DNA of 7,307 nucleotides from Azoarcus sp. (GCA_031285365.1 JAITWP010000309.1:1-7307), one strand, 5' to 3'; positions 1-6,392 are shown, counted from the stretch's first letter. The notes: generated by a model not told the origin, from the sequence alone. Numbers and translations: made by a program.

Positions 1-144
1 CAGCGGACGACCAAACCCGATCGAGAACCGCAGAACCTTGACCCCACACCAGCGCGCAACCAGGTAGTGCCCCAATTCATGGACCAGTATCAATACCCCG
101 AGGGCAACGGTAAACGGAATAATGTAATGGATAAAAAAACTCAT
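1..144 (-). CDS. rseP: RseP site-2 intramembrane zinc metalloprotease, N-terminal fragment
   Basis: Only the first 48 codons are present; the gene runs off the left edge. RseP is an inner-membrane zinc metalloprotease that cleaves the anti-sigma factor RseA after DegS, releasing sigma-E in the envelope stress response. It also clears remnant signal peptides. The visible protein has a hydrophobic first membrane segment (about residues 5-21) carrying the HExxH zinc motif as HELGH at 22-26, the same position as in E. coli RseP. A segment reading GVKVLRFSIGFGRPL follows, typical of the family. The ATG overlaps the dxr stop codon as ATGA, and GAGGTG lies just upstream inside the dxr 3' end, so translational coupling to dxr is likely. 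In this operon type bamA usually follows, outside this window. Identity is secure despite truncation because both motif and context match. Confidence 0.95.
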   Translation of the reverse strand, partial: MSFFIHYIIPFTVALGVLILVHELGHYLVARWCGVKVLRFSIGFGRPL

Positions 145-1340
145 GCTGCACCTCGTTTGCATATTTCTTCGCGGGCAAAGCTGCGCGCGCGCGCGTCAGC
201 CTCCAGCACCGCTTCCAGCGTTTCGGCTCCCTGCCATCCATTGCATTCCAGCGTCGCTGCAACTACATCGGCGATGCGACGAAACCCCAACCCGCCATCC
301 AGGAAGGCTGCCACTGCCTCTTCGTTGGCTGCATTGAGCGCCGTAGGCATTGCGCCGCCTGCTTCCAGTGCTTGGTAAGACAGGGAAAGACACGGAAAGC
401 GCCCGAAATCGGGACGTTCGAAGCTCAGGGCGGCAATCTCGAAAAGATCGAGCGCCCTGGCGCCCGAGGCCAGTCGCTCCGGCCAGGCCAGAGCGTTGGC
501 AATCGGGATACGCATGTCGGGATTGCCAAGTTGGGCCAGAACCGAGCCGTCGATGTAATCAACCATCGAATGGATAATCCCCTGTGGATGGATGACCACC
601 TCGATCTGTCCGGGAGGCACGCCGAACAGCCAGTGTGCCTCAATCACTTCCAGTCCCTTATTCATCATGGTCGCGGAATCGACCGAGATCTTACGCCCCA
701 TCGACCAGACAGGGTGAGCGCATGCCTGCTCCGGCGTGACTGTTTCCAGCTTCTCGGGTGATGCGTTACGAAAAGGCCCGCCCGACGCTGTGAGCAGGAT
801 GCGCCGTATTCCGCTTCCCTCCGTGTGACGCCGAAAATTTCGCGGCAAAGACTGAAATACCGCGTTGTGCTCGCTATCGATCGGGTACAGGCAGCAACCG
901 GAAACCTCCACTGCGTCCATGAAAAGCTGACCGGACATCACCAGGGCTTCCTTGTTGGCGAGCAGTACCTTCTTTCCCGCAGTAACGGCAGCCAACGTCG
1001 GCGCGAGTCCTGCCGCCCCCACGATGGCCGCCATCACTGTGTCGGTCTCGGAAGCGCACGCTACTTCGCACAAGGCTTGCTCGCCTTCAAGCACCGTGGT
1101 TGCGCACCGACCGGTTTGCAACAGCGTTTTCAGTTTTTTTGCCGCATCGCTGTCCGTCATCACTGCGTAACGCGGAGAAAACCGCAAGCACAGTTCGGCA
1201 AGGCGGTTCGCTGCACGGTGTGCGGTCAGTGCAAAAACCGAATAGCGGTCCGGGTGGCGGGAGATGACATCGAGCGTGCTTGCGCCAATCGAGCCGGTCG
1301 CGCCAAGGAGGGTAATTTGTTGGGGAGAAGCCGCGGGCAT
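141..1340 (-). CDS. dxr: 1-deoxy-D-xylulose 5-phosphate reductoisomerase
   Basis: Dxr (IspC) converts 1-deoxy-D-xylulose 5-phosphate to 2-C-methyl-D-erythritol 4-phosphate using NADPH and a divalent metal. This is the committed step of the MEP isoprenoid pathway, in the cytoplasm. The 399-residue product matches the usual length of about 400. The NADPH-binding GATGSIG lies at 13-19, LANKEALVMSG at 127-137, and DSEHNA at 155-160 with metal ligands D155 and E157. SGGPFR follows at 186-191, and the MGRKISVDSATMMNKGLE block at 214-231 supplies the third metal ligand, E231. The C-terminal helical domain contains the conserved LNAANEEAV. The ATG is the only start that leaves a normal N-terminus before the Rossmann motif. 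No good Shine-Dalgarno is visible in front of it, so coupling to cdsA, whose stop lies 21 nt upstream, may help initiation. The stop overlaps the rseP start by 4 nt. Confidence 0.98.
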   Translation of the reverse strand: MPAASPQQITLLGATGSIGASTLDVISRHPDRYSVFALTAHRAANRLAELCLRFSPRYAVMTDSDAAKKLKTLLQTGRCATTVLEGEQALCEVACASETDTVMAAIVGAAGLAPTLAAVTAGKKVLLANKEALVMSGQLFMDAVEVSGCCLYPIDSEHNAVFQSLPRNFRRHTEGSGIRRILLTASGGPFRNASPEKLETVTPEQACAHPVWSMGRKISVDSATMMNKGLEVIEAHWLFGVPPGQIEVVIHPQGIIHSMVDYIDGSVLAQLGNPDMRIPIANALAWPERLASGARALDLFEIAALSFERPDFGRFPCLSLSYQALEAGGAMPTALNAANEEAVAAFLDGGLGFRRIADVVAATLECNGWQGAETLEAVLEADARARSFAREEICKRGAA

Positions 1341-1361
1341 GATGCCGATTATTTAGAGGGG

Positions 1362-2228
1362 TCAGGAAAATAAAAAGAGACTGACCAGGTTCATAAAACC
1401 AATCAACGCCAAAGTCGAAGTCAGACTGTCAACCCGGTCAAGAATACCGCCATGCCCAGGCAAAAGGTTGCTGCTGTCTTTCACACCCGCTTGACGTTTG
1501 AGCAACGACTCAAAGAGGTCTCCAATGATGCTCACGGCCCCCAGACCGATGAATATGAATTGGAGCAACAATATATTTTGTATTTCAAATCCGAAAATCT
1601 TGCCGGATCCCCACGTAAACAAAATCACATTTCCATATACCAGGACGCCAACCACTGCACCGATCACACCTGCCCATGTTTTGCCTGGGCTGATGCCGGG
1701 AGCAAGCTTTTTTCCACCGAACGTCCGACCGGAAAAGTAGGCCGCGATGTCGGCCACCCAGACCAGTGCGCAAACTGCGAGCAACATCAAAGGGCCCTGG
1801 GCAAGCCGCAGCCCAATGAATATCAGCATGGGCGGAACCAGTACGATGACTCCGGTTAACGCCGCAGACCAGTTACGCAAAGGCCACTTACGCCACAACC
1901 AGAATGGTACGATCAACAGCCAGAAGAGTCCCGCGAATAAAAAAAGCAGAGAGAGCGCCCCCGGTAGTGCCTGCTGCGAAAAACCGGAAGACCCGTGAAA
2001 AAGACCTGGCACAAAACGCAGGCATCCTACAAGGCACAGGCACCCCAAAGCGATGCCATAGCCAACCCGCGCCTTTCTGCCCCATCCCGCAAGCCCGCCC
2101 CACTCCCAGGCCGCGAGCGCGCAAATCAACGCGCAAAAAGTTGCCCAGAGCAGCGGGGGAAGAAAAAACAGCGCCGCCAGCAATCCTGCCAGCAGCGCAA
2201 CCGCCGTAATGATTCGCGTCCTAAGCAT
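1362..2228 (-). CDS. cdsA: Phosphatidate cytidylyltransferase (CDP-diglyceride synthase)
   Basis: CdsA is an integral inner-membrane enzyme that makes CDP-diacylglycerol from phosphatidic acid and CTP, the branch point for all bacterial phospholipids. The 288-residue protein is strongly hydrophobic, with about seven or eight membrane segments. Motifs seen are WVADIAAYFSGRTFGGKKLAP (about 157-177) with the adjoining SPGKTWAG, then GDLFES (236-241). The family signature follows at 241-267, running from SLLKR through KD and GHGGILDR to VD, with the catalytic acidic residues. I chose the ATG at 2228, which gives the typical MLRTRIITA start and has GGAG 4 nt upstream. An in-frame GTG at 2246 would add six residues, deeper inside uppS, and is less likely. 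The first 8 nt overlap the end of uppS in another frame, which suggests translational coupling. Confidence 0.97.
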   Translation of the reverse strand: MLRTRIITAVALLAGLLAALFFLPPLLWATFCALICALAAWEWGGLAGWGRKARVGYGIALGCLCLVGCLRFVPGLFHGSSGFSQQALPGALSLLFLFAGLFWLLIVPFWLWRKWPLRNWSAALTGVIVLVPPMLIFIGLRLAQGPLMLLAVCALVWVADIAAYFSGRTFGGKKLAPGISPGKTWAGVIGAVVGVLVYGNVILFTWGSGKIFGFEIQNILLLQFIFIGLGAVSIIGDLFESLLKRQAGVKDSSNLLPGHGGILDRVDSLTSTLALIGFMNLVSLFLFS

Positions 2229-2997
2229 GACGCTCCACTTCACCACCAGTAGTCAGGTGCTCGCTGGTGCGCCCGAAGCGGCGCTCACGATTCTGATAGG
2301 AAGCAATGGCTTGGTCGAGCAGCTTTCCATTGAAATCCGGCCATAGGGCATCGGTGAAGAAAAATTCCGTATACGCCAGTTGCCAGAGCAGAAAGTTGCT
2401 GATCCGCTGCTCGCCCCCGGTCCGGATGAAGAGATCAGGCTCCGGCGCGTAATTCATCGACAACCCGGCGTTGATCATCTCTTCGCTTATTTCGGTCACC
2501 CCCGGCTGCTTGGCAAGTGCACGATTGACTGCTGAGAGCACGTCCCAGCGTCCGCCGTAGTTGGCGGCCACGGTCAAATGCAGGCGGGTATTGTTGGCGG
2601 TGAGTTCTTCGGCTGCCTCGATGGCCTTGACCAGTATCGGTTCGAAGCGCGAACGATCGCCGATAACGTGAAAACGGATACCGTTTTCGTGCAGTCGACT
2701 GACTTCCATGTGCAGCGACTTGATGAACAACTGCATCAGGAAGGAAACTTCGTCGGCCGGCCGACGCCAGTTCTCGGAACTGAACGCAAACAAGGTCAGA
2801 TACTCGACCCCGCGTTCGATGGCGGCACGGATCGTTCCACGCACCGCTTCCACCCCGCGGGAATGCCCGGCCACCCGGGGCAAAAAGCGTTTGCGCGCCC
2901 AGCGTCCATTGCCGTCCATGATGATGGCGATATGCCGTGGCACCTTGTTCAGGCCGGGTACCACCAAGGTGGAACTGGTAAAGGCGGGATCCGCCAT
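2221..2997 (-). CDS. uppS: Undecaprenyl diphosphate synthase (cis-prenyltransferase)
   Basis: UppS (IspU) adds eight isopentenyl diphosphates to farnesyl diphosphate to make C55 undecaprenyl diphosphate, the carrier lipid for peptidoglycan, O-antigen and other wall polymers. The 258-residue protein has the cis-prenyltransferase motifs in order. HIAIIMDGNGRWA (22-34) holds catalytic D28. GHSRG lies at 44-48, TLFAFSSENW at 68-77, and RTGGEQRISNFLLWQLAYTE at 192-211, then WPDF at 219-222. Length is normal for the family (about 250). The start is supported by AGGAGA (3005-3010) 7 nt upstream. The gene stands 48 nt after frr and overlaps cdsA by 8 nt. Its substrates derive from the MEP pathway that Dxr, two genes downstream, commits to. 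That functional link is established pathway knowledge, not something visible in the DNA. Confidence 0.98.
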   Translation of the reverse strand: MADPAFTSSTLVVPGLNKVPRHIAIIMDGNGRWARKRFLPRVAGHSRGVEAVRGTIRAAIERGVEYLTLFAFSSENWRRPADEVSFLMQLFIKSLHMEVSRLHENGIRFHVIGDRSRFEPILVKAIEAAEELTANNTRLHLTVAANYGGRWDVLSAVNRALAKQPGVTEISEEMINAGLSMNYAPEPDLFIRTGGEQRISNFLLWQLAYTEFFFTDALWPDFNGKLLDQAIASYQNRERRFGRTSEHLTTGGEVERHA

Positions 2998-3045
2998 CGG
3001 AGATTCTCCTCGCGTACTCTTATGAGACCGGGACTGTCCGGCAGA

Positions 3046-3603
3046 TCAGATCTGCATCAGTTCCTGTTCTTTCTGGGCAAGCAGTTTGTCGATTTCGGTT
3101 ATGTAGTGATCGGTGAGTTTCTGGATGCTTTCTTCGGCCCGCCGTTCTTCGTCTTCCGAAATGGTCTTGTCCCTGACCCCATCCTTGAGGTGCTGGTTGG
3201 CATCGCGCCGCAGGTTGCGCACGGCAATCTTGGAGGCTTCGCCTTCGTGTTTGACGATCTTGGTGAGTTCGCGGCGACGCTCTTCGGTGAGCGGCGGCAT
3301 CGGCACCCGGATGATTTCACCGACATTGACGGGATTTACCCCGATATCGGAATCACGGATTGCTTTTTCCACCTTCGCCACCATCGGTTTTTCCCATGGT
3401 TGCACGCCGATAGTACGGGCATCGACCAAGGTGACATTGGCCACTTGGCTGATCGGAACCATGCTGCCGTAATAATCCACGTTGATGTGGTCGAGCAACC
3501 CCGTATGGGCACGCCCCGTCCGTATCTTGATGAGATCGTGCTTGAGCACCTCGACCGTCCTCTGCATCTTGTGTTCGATCGTTTTCTTGAGTTCGGCAAT
3601 CAT
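3046..3603 (-). CDS. frr: Ribosome recycling factor
   Basis: RRF works with EF-G after termination to split the 70S complex and free mRNA and tRNA, so that ribosomes can start again. The product is 185 residues, the same length as E. coli RRF. The N-terminal helix begins MIAELKKTIEHKMQRTVEVLK and leads to KIRTGRAH (26-33). The small beta domain includes the DARTIGVQPWEK region (61-72). VPMPPLTEERRRELTK (100-115) and VRNLRRDAN (128-136) carry the conserved arginines of the long helical domain, including R132, which is essential in the E. coli protein. TGAGGA (3611-3616) lies 7 nt before the ATG, a good ribosome site. The gene starts 24 nt after pyrH ends. The adjacency pyrH-frr is very widely conserved. 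Confidence 0.99.
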   Translation of the reverse strand: MIAELKKTIEHKMQRTVEVLKHDLIKIRTGRAHTGLLDHINVDYYGSMVPISQVANVTLVDARTIGVQPWEKPMVAKVEKAIRDSDIGVNPVNVGEIIRVPMPPLTEERRRELTKIVKHEGEASKIAVRNLRRDANQHLKDGVRDKTISEDEERRAEESIQKLTDHYITEIDKLLAQKEQELMQI

Positions 3604-3627
3604 CGCGAAATCCTCAGAAATGAACCA

Positions 3628-4344
3628 TCAGGAATGAACCAATGTTCCTTCGTCTTCGCCCATGATGACACGGCGCAAGGCTCCGGGTTTGAAGATCGAA
3701 AAAACGTTGATCGGCAGTTTCTGGTCGCGGCACAGCGCGAACGCGGTGCCATCGAGCACAGCCAAATTGCGGCCAATGGCTTCATCGAAACTGATGCGGG
3801 CGAATCGCCGCGCTTGAGGGTCTTTTTTGGGATCGGCAGTGTAAATACCATCCACCTTGGTGGCTTTGAGCACAATCTGCGCGCCCATTTCAGTCCCACG
3901 CAAGGCGGCAGCAGTGTCGGTGGTGAAGAATGGATTGCCCGTGCCTGCGGCAAAGATCACCACCCGCCCCGCTTCGAGGTGACGGATGGCGCGTTCCCGA
4001 ACGTAGGGTTCGACCACCTGTTCGATCCGTAGCGCCGATTGCACGCGGGCGGGTAAGTCCGCGCGGCGCATTGCGTCCGCAAGCGCCATTGCATTCATCA
4101 CCGTGCCGAGCATGCCCATGTAGTCGGCGGTGGCGCGATCCATGCCGCCCGCCGCGCCCGCCATACCGCGAAAGATATTGCCACCGCCAATCACGACCCC
4201 GACCTGCACGCCCAGACGCACGATCTCGGCAATCTCCGAGACAATGCGCGACACCACGGCTTCATTGATGCCGTAGCTGTCTTCGCCCATCAGGGCTTCA
4301 CCCGAGAGTTTGAGCAGAACGCGGGAATAGGAGGCGGTGGACAT
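3628..4344 (-). CDS. pyrH: UMP kinase (uridylate kinase)
   Basis: PyrH phosphorylates UMP to UDP with ATP in de novo pyrimidine synthesis. The bacterial enzyme is a hexamer of the amino-acid-kinase fold, typically inhibited by UTP and activated by GTP. The product is 238 residues (E. coli 241). LLKLSGEAL (10-18) begins the nucleotide-binding core. VIGGGNIFRG (51-60) and DYMGMLGTVMNA (74-85) follow, with AGTGNPFFTTDTAAALR (133-149) forming the UMP site. KATKVDGIYTADPKKDP (160-176) is the conserved ATP-binding loop region. AAGGGA (4354-4359) lies 9 nt before the ATG and is an acceptable Shine-Dalgarno. The gene stands 23 nt after tsf and 24 nt before frr, so it is co-transcribed with the translation genes. 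Confidence 0.99.
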   Translation of the reverse strand: MSTASYSRVLLKLSGEALMGEDSYGINEAVVSRIVSEIAEIVRLGVQVGVVIGGGNIFRGMAGAAGGMDRATADYMGMLGTVMNAMALADAMRRADLPARVQSALRIEQVVEPYVRERAIRHLEAGRVVIFAAGTGNPFFTTDTAAALRGTEMGAQIVLKATKVDGIYTADPKKDPQARRFARISFDEAIGRNLAVLDGTAFALCRDQKLPINVFSIFKPGALRRVIMGEDEGTLVHS

Positions 4345-4367
4345 AGGGGTAGTTCCCTTCCTGGTTA

Positions 4368-5270
4368 TTACTTCTGGGCAGCGGCAGCCGCCGCAGCCTG
4401 CTGGGCCACTTCGGCGGCGAAGTCGGAACTCTTCTTCTCAATACCTTCGCCGACTACGTAAAGCGTGTAGCCCGCAATCGTCGCGCCCTTGGCCTTCAGC
4501 AGTTGCTCCACGGTCTGTTTGCCGTCTTCGGCTTTCACGAAGACCTGACTGAGCAGAGTGACTTCCTTGAGAAACTTCTGCACCGAACCTTCGGCGATTT
4601 TTCCCAGCATGTTCTCGGGCTTGCCGGATTCACGCGCCTTCTCAATGGCGACGCGGCGTTCAGAATCGATCAGGGCGGAATCCACTCCGCTGGCATCCAG
4701 CGATTTCGGTTTGGAAGCCGCAATGTGCATGGACAGATCCTTGCCCAGTTGCGCGTCGCCGCCGATCAGGTCGAGCAGCACGCCTATCTTCGCACCACCG
4801 TGGATGTAAAAGTGAAGTTGGCCCTTGGCTTCGGCACGCTCGAAACGGCGCAGGGTCACGTTCTCGCCTATTTTGCCCACCAGCGCGGTACGGGTTGATT
4901 CCACCGTGCCCTCGCCCAACGGCAGCGCCGTGAGCGTGGCCACGTCGGCGGGAGATTTATCCGCCACCAGTGCGGCGGCATCCTTGACCAGCGCGATGAA
5001 ATCATCGTTCTTGGCAACGAAATCGGTTTCGCAGTTGCCTTCCAGAATCACGCCCAGTTTGCTGTCGTTCGAAACATGGACGACGACCACCCCTTCGGCG
5101 GTGATACGGGCAGCGGCCTTCGTTGCTTTGTTGCCCAGCTTAACCCGCAGGATCTCTTCGGCCCTCGTCATATCCCCTTCGGCTTCCGAGAGAGCCTTCT
5201 TGCATTCCATCATTGGCGCATCGGTCTTTTCGCGCAATTCCTTGACCATGCTCGCGGTAATTTCCGCCAT
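4368..5270 (-). CDS. tsf: Elongation factor Ts
   Basis: EF-Ts is the guanine-nucleotide exchange factor that regenerates EF-Tu-GTP in the cytoplasm. The product is 300 residues. It starts MAEITASMVKELREKTDAP and shows signature 1, LREKTDAPMMECKKAL (12-27), in the UBA-like N-terminal domain. The exchange motif TDFVAKN lies at 82-88, within the second signature EGNCETDFVAKN. The C-terminal part has the usual SQVFVK and GYTLYVVGEGIEK segments and ends in an alanine-rich tail, QQAAAAAAAQK. I place the start at 5270 because MAEIT is the family N-terminus and AAGGAG (5279-5284) sits 8 nt upstream. The frame stays open for 16 further codons to an upstream start, but that extension runs into the intergenic hairpin and has no family match. 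The gene lies 75 nt after rpsB. Confidence 0.98.
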   Translation of the reverse strand: MAEITASMVKELREKTDAPMMECKKALSEAEGDMTRAEEILRVKLGNKATKAAARITAEGVVVVHVSNDSKLGVILEGNCETDFVAKNDDFIALVKDAAALVADKSPADVATLTALPLGEGTVESTRTALVGKIGENVTLRRFERAEAKGQLHFYIHGGAKIGVLLDLIGGDAQLGKDLSMHIAASKPKSLDASGVDSALIDSERRVAIEKARESGKPENMLGKIAEGSVQKFLKEVTLLSQVFVKAEDGKQTVEQLLKAKGATIAGYTLYVVGEGIEKKSSDFAAEVAQQAAAAAAAQK

Positions 5271-5306
5271 GCTACTAACTCCTTGACTGCTCGTTTTCTT
5301 GCGACA

Positions 5307-5327
5307 GCGGCGGGACAAGCCCGCCGC
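5307..5327 (-). other. GC-rich hairpin in the rpsB-tsf spacer
   Basis: Arms 5307-5314 (GCGGCGGG) and 5320-5327 (CCCGCCGC) form a perfect 8-bp stem with a 5-nt loop. The structure lies about 20 nt after the rpsB stop and about 36 nt before the tsf start. On the minus strand the bases after the stem are TGTCGCAAG, with no U run, so this is not a standard intrinsic terminator. It could lower read-through, protect the 3' end of rpsB mRNA, mark a processing site, or be a stray REP-like palindrome. The pairing is seen directly; the role is inferred. Confidence 0.75.
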
Positions 5328-5345
5328 AATGGATATGGCGCTGAA

Positions 5346-6104
5346 TCAGGCTTCGTCCTGATCCTCGCCTTCCTCCTCGACCTCGACGAATTCCTCGTTG
5401 CCCGCCTCGACGATTTCCAGTTGCACCTGACTGCGGCCCTGCAACACGGCATCGGCCACGCCACGGGCGTAGAGGCGAATGGCACGGGAAGAATCGTCAT
5501 TACCGGGGATTACGTAATCCACACCTTCGGGTGAATGGTTGGTATCGACCACTGCCACCACCGGGATCCCCAATTTTTGCGCTTCCGTAATGGCGATCTT
5601 GTGATAACCGACATCGATCACGAACAACGCCTCAGGTAATCCACCCATGTCCTTGATGCCGCCAATGGATTTGTTCAGCTTTTCCAGTTCGCGGCGGGTC
5701 ATCAGTGCGTCGCGCTTGGAGAGACGTTCGATTGAGCCATCTTCGATCATCGCCTCGAGTTCTTTCAGGCGCTTGATCGACTGCTTGACCGTCTTGAAGT
5801 TGGTGAGCATACCGCCGAGCCAGCGTTCATCGACAAACGGCATTCCGGCGCGGCGCGCTTCCTCGGCAAGGATCTCACGTGCCTGACGCTTGGTGCTTAC
5901 GAAGAGGATTGTGCCGCGCTTGGACGCAAGCTTACGCACGAAATCCATTGCCTCATTGTATTTGAGCAGCGTCTTTTCGAGATTGACGATGTGGATCTTG
6001 TTGCGATGACCGAAGATGTACGGAGCCATCCTCGGATTCCAGAAACGGGTTTGGTGACCAAAATGAACGCCTGCTTCAAGCATTTGGCGCATTGTGACTG
6101 ACAT
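5346..6104 (-). CDS. rpsB: 30S ribosomal protein S2
   Basis: S2 is a late-assembling protein of the small ribosomal subunit, held in part through S1 and needed for translation initiation. The product is 252 residues. The N-terminal signature MLEAGVHFGHQTRFWNPRM lies at 8-26, then FVSTKRQA (68-75), RWLGGMLTNF (94-103) and LPEALFVIDVGYHKIAITEA (156-175). VVAVVDTNHSPEGVDYVIPG follows at 182-201. The C-terminus is a short acidic tail, about ten residues longer than in E. coli S2 (241 residues). The start at 6104 gives the family N-terminus MSVTMRQML, and GGAG (6113-6116) lies 8 nt upstream. A longer in-frame TTG start at 6161 would add 19 residues with no family support. In E. coli S2 represses its own operon through the leader mRNA; the long leader here fits the same arrangement but does not prove it. 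Confidence 0.98.
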   Translation of the reverse strand: MSVTMRQMLEAGVHFGHQTRFWNPRMAPYIFGHRNKIHIVNLEKTLLKYNEAMDFVRKLASKRGTILFVSTKRQAREILAEEARRAGMPFVDERWLGGMLTNFKTVKQSIKRLKELEAMIEDGSIERLSKRDALMTRRELEKLNKSIGGIKDMGGLPEALFVIDVGYHKIAITEAQKLGIPVVAVVDTNHSPEGVDYVIPGNDDSSRAIRLYARGVADAVLQGRSQVQLEIVEAGNEEFVEVEEEGEDQDEA

Positions 6105-6258
6105 TGATGTAACTCCGGTTTTCAGGGTTTGACCTCCGCCGGATCGGGCGGGAAATACCAACTCCCACCAGTGATACCGTCCACATCCCGGGACAGCGCA
6201 CCCTGATCGATCCAGCGTGTGTATTTACTCTTCTCGGGAAGCCCCGCGAAAATAAGCT
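6105..6258 (-). promoter_or_regulatory. rpsB 5' leader, candidate S2 autoregulatory region
   Basis: The predicted transcription start (about 6256-6258, from the promoter position) leaves a leader of about 150 nt before the rpsB ATG, long for a simple ribosome site. It contains a hairpin with arms 6163-6169 (GGTGGGA) and 6147-6153 (TCCCGCC), giving 7 bp with one G-U pair and a 9-nt loop. A weaker CTTC/GAAG hairpin lies near the 5' end (about 6231-6242), and the Shine-Dalgarno GGAG is at 6113-6116. In gammaproteobacteria the rpsB leader is structured and bound by S2 for feedback control. I cannot show that this sequence matches that element, so the regulatory reading is inference. Confidence 0.5.
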
Positions 6259-6289
6259 GCGGATTATAGCACCTTGGCGAGGGCATCAT
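6122..6289 (-). other. Small open frame of 55 codons across the rpsB promoter and leader (unverified)
   Basis: An ATG-started frame (two ATGs in tandem, at 6289 and 6286) runs 55 codons to a TGA that ends 17 nt before the rpsB ATG. The second half reads like ordinary protein, for example RWIDQG, then SRDVDGITGGSWYFPPDP and AEVKP. I recognise no family. Against coding: no Shine-Dalgarno precedes the ATGs, and the rpsB -10 box lies inside codons 8-9, so the main rpsB transcript would not contain the start. A shorter version could begin at the GTG at 6184 (20 residues). Treat it as a hypothesis about the leader, not an established gene. Confidence 0.2.
6147..6169 (-). other. Leader hairpin upstream of rpsB
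   Basis: Arms GGTGGGA (6163-6169) and TCCCGCC (6147-6153) pair over 7 bp with one G-U wobble around a 9-nt loop. The G-U pair is tolerated only in the RNA made from the minus strand, the direction of rpsB. The stem ends about 42 nt before the rpsB ATG. There is no U run after it, so it is not a terminator. Confidence 0.55.
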
Positions 6290-6292
6290 CAA
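6263..6292 (-). promoter_or_regulatory. Sigma-70 promoter for the rpsB operon
   Basis: On the minus strand a perfect -10 box TATAAT lies at 6263-6268, preceded by TGC, so it is also an extended -10 (TGCTATAAT). A -35 box TTGATG (6287-6292) matches TTGACA at four of six positions, with an 18-nt spacer. Transcription should begin near 6256-6258. The site lies after the terminator of the upstream gene and before rpsB, where the main operon promoter is expected. It is the only strong sigma-70 match I noticed in the intergenic stretch. Confidence 0.88.
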
Positions 6293-6350
6293 GCCGATGG
6301 AAACAAGGGCCTAGGGAAAACGGACGGAAATGTTGATTTCAAAAAACCTG

Positions 6351-6384
6351 AAAAAAATGGCGCAACGAACGTTGCGCCATTTTT
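6351..6384 (-). terminator. Intrinsic terminator of the TolC-like gene
   Basis: Arms 6353-6366 and 6371-6384 are perfectly complementary over 14 bp (core ATGGCGCAAC / GTTGCGCCAT, with A-T pairs at the base) around the loop GAAC on the plus strand. On the minus strand the stem runs into seven consecutive T residues (6351-6357), the standard form of an intrinsic terminator. It lies about 50 nt after the stop codon of the TolC-like gene and about 60 nt before the rpsB -35 box, separating the two units. The plus-strand reading has five T residues, so the structure may work both ways, although no plus-strand gene reaches it. Confidence 0.92.
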
Positions 6385-6392
6385 GCTTGCGT

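Noticed and set aside
183..195. Alternating GC run of 13 nt inside the 3' end of dxr
   Set aside because: It encodes ordinary Ala/Arg codons (ADARARS) in the C-terminal helix region. It is too short to argue for Z-DNA or slippage-based switching.
825..1373. Plus-strand open frame of 182 codons opposite dxr
   Set aside because: It is fully antisense to dxr, has no ribosome site or recognisable motif, and arises from the codon bias of dxr.
3041..3056. Short palindrome CAGATCAGATCTG at the frr stop codon
   Set aside because: With six-base arms around one base it cannot form a useful hairpin, and most of it is coding sequence for the last frr residues.
2578..4032. Long plus-strand open frame of 484 codons opposite uppS, frr and pyrH
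   Set aside because: It lies antisense across three genes with unmistakable family motifs. Its translation is rich in H, F, D and R in a way typical of a mirror frame and matches no family I know.
5271..5318. N-terminal extension of EF-Ts from an upstream start at 5318
   Set aside because: It adds 16 residues not seen in the family, runs through the hairpin, and ignores the excellent AAGGAG site in front of MAEIT.
5076..5534. Plus-strand open frame opposite tsf and rpsB
   Set aside because: It spans two real genes and the hairpin spacer on the other strand, and the translation shows no domain character.
6105..6161. N-terminal extension of S2 from a TTG at 6161
   Set aside because: The added 19 residues have no family counterpart, and the ATG at 6104 has a Shine-Dalgarno and the canonical MSVTMRQML start.
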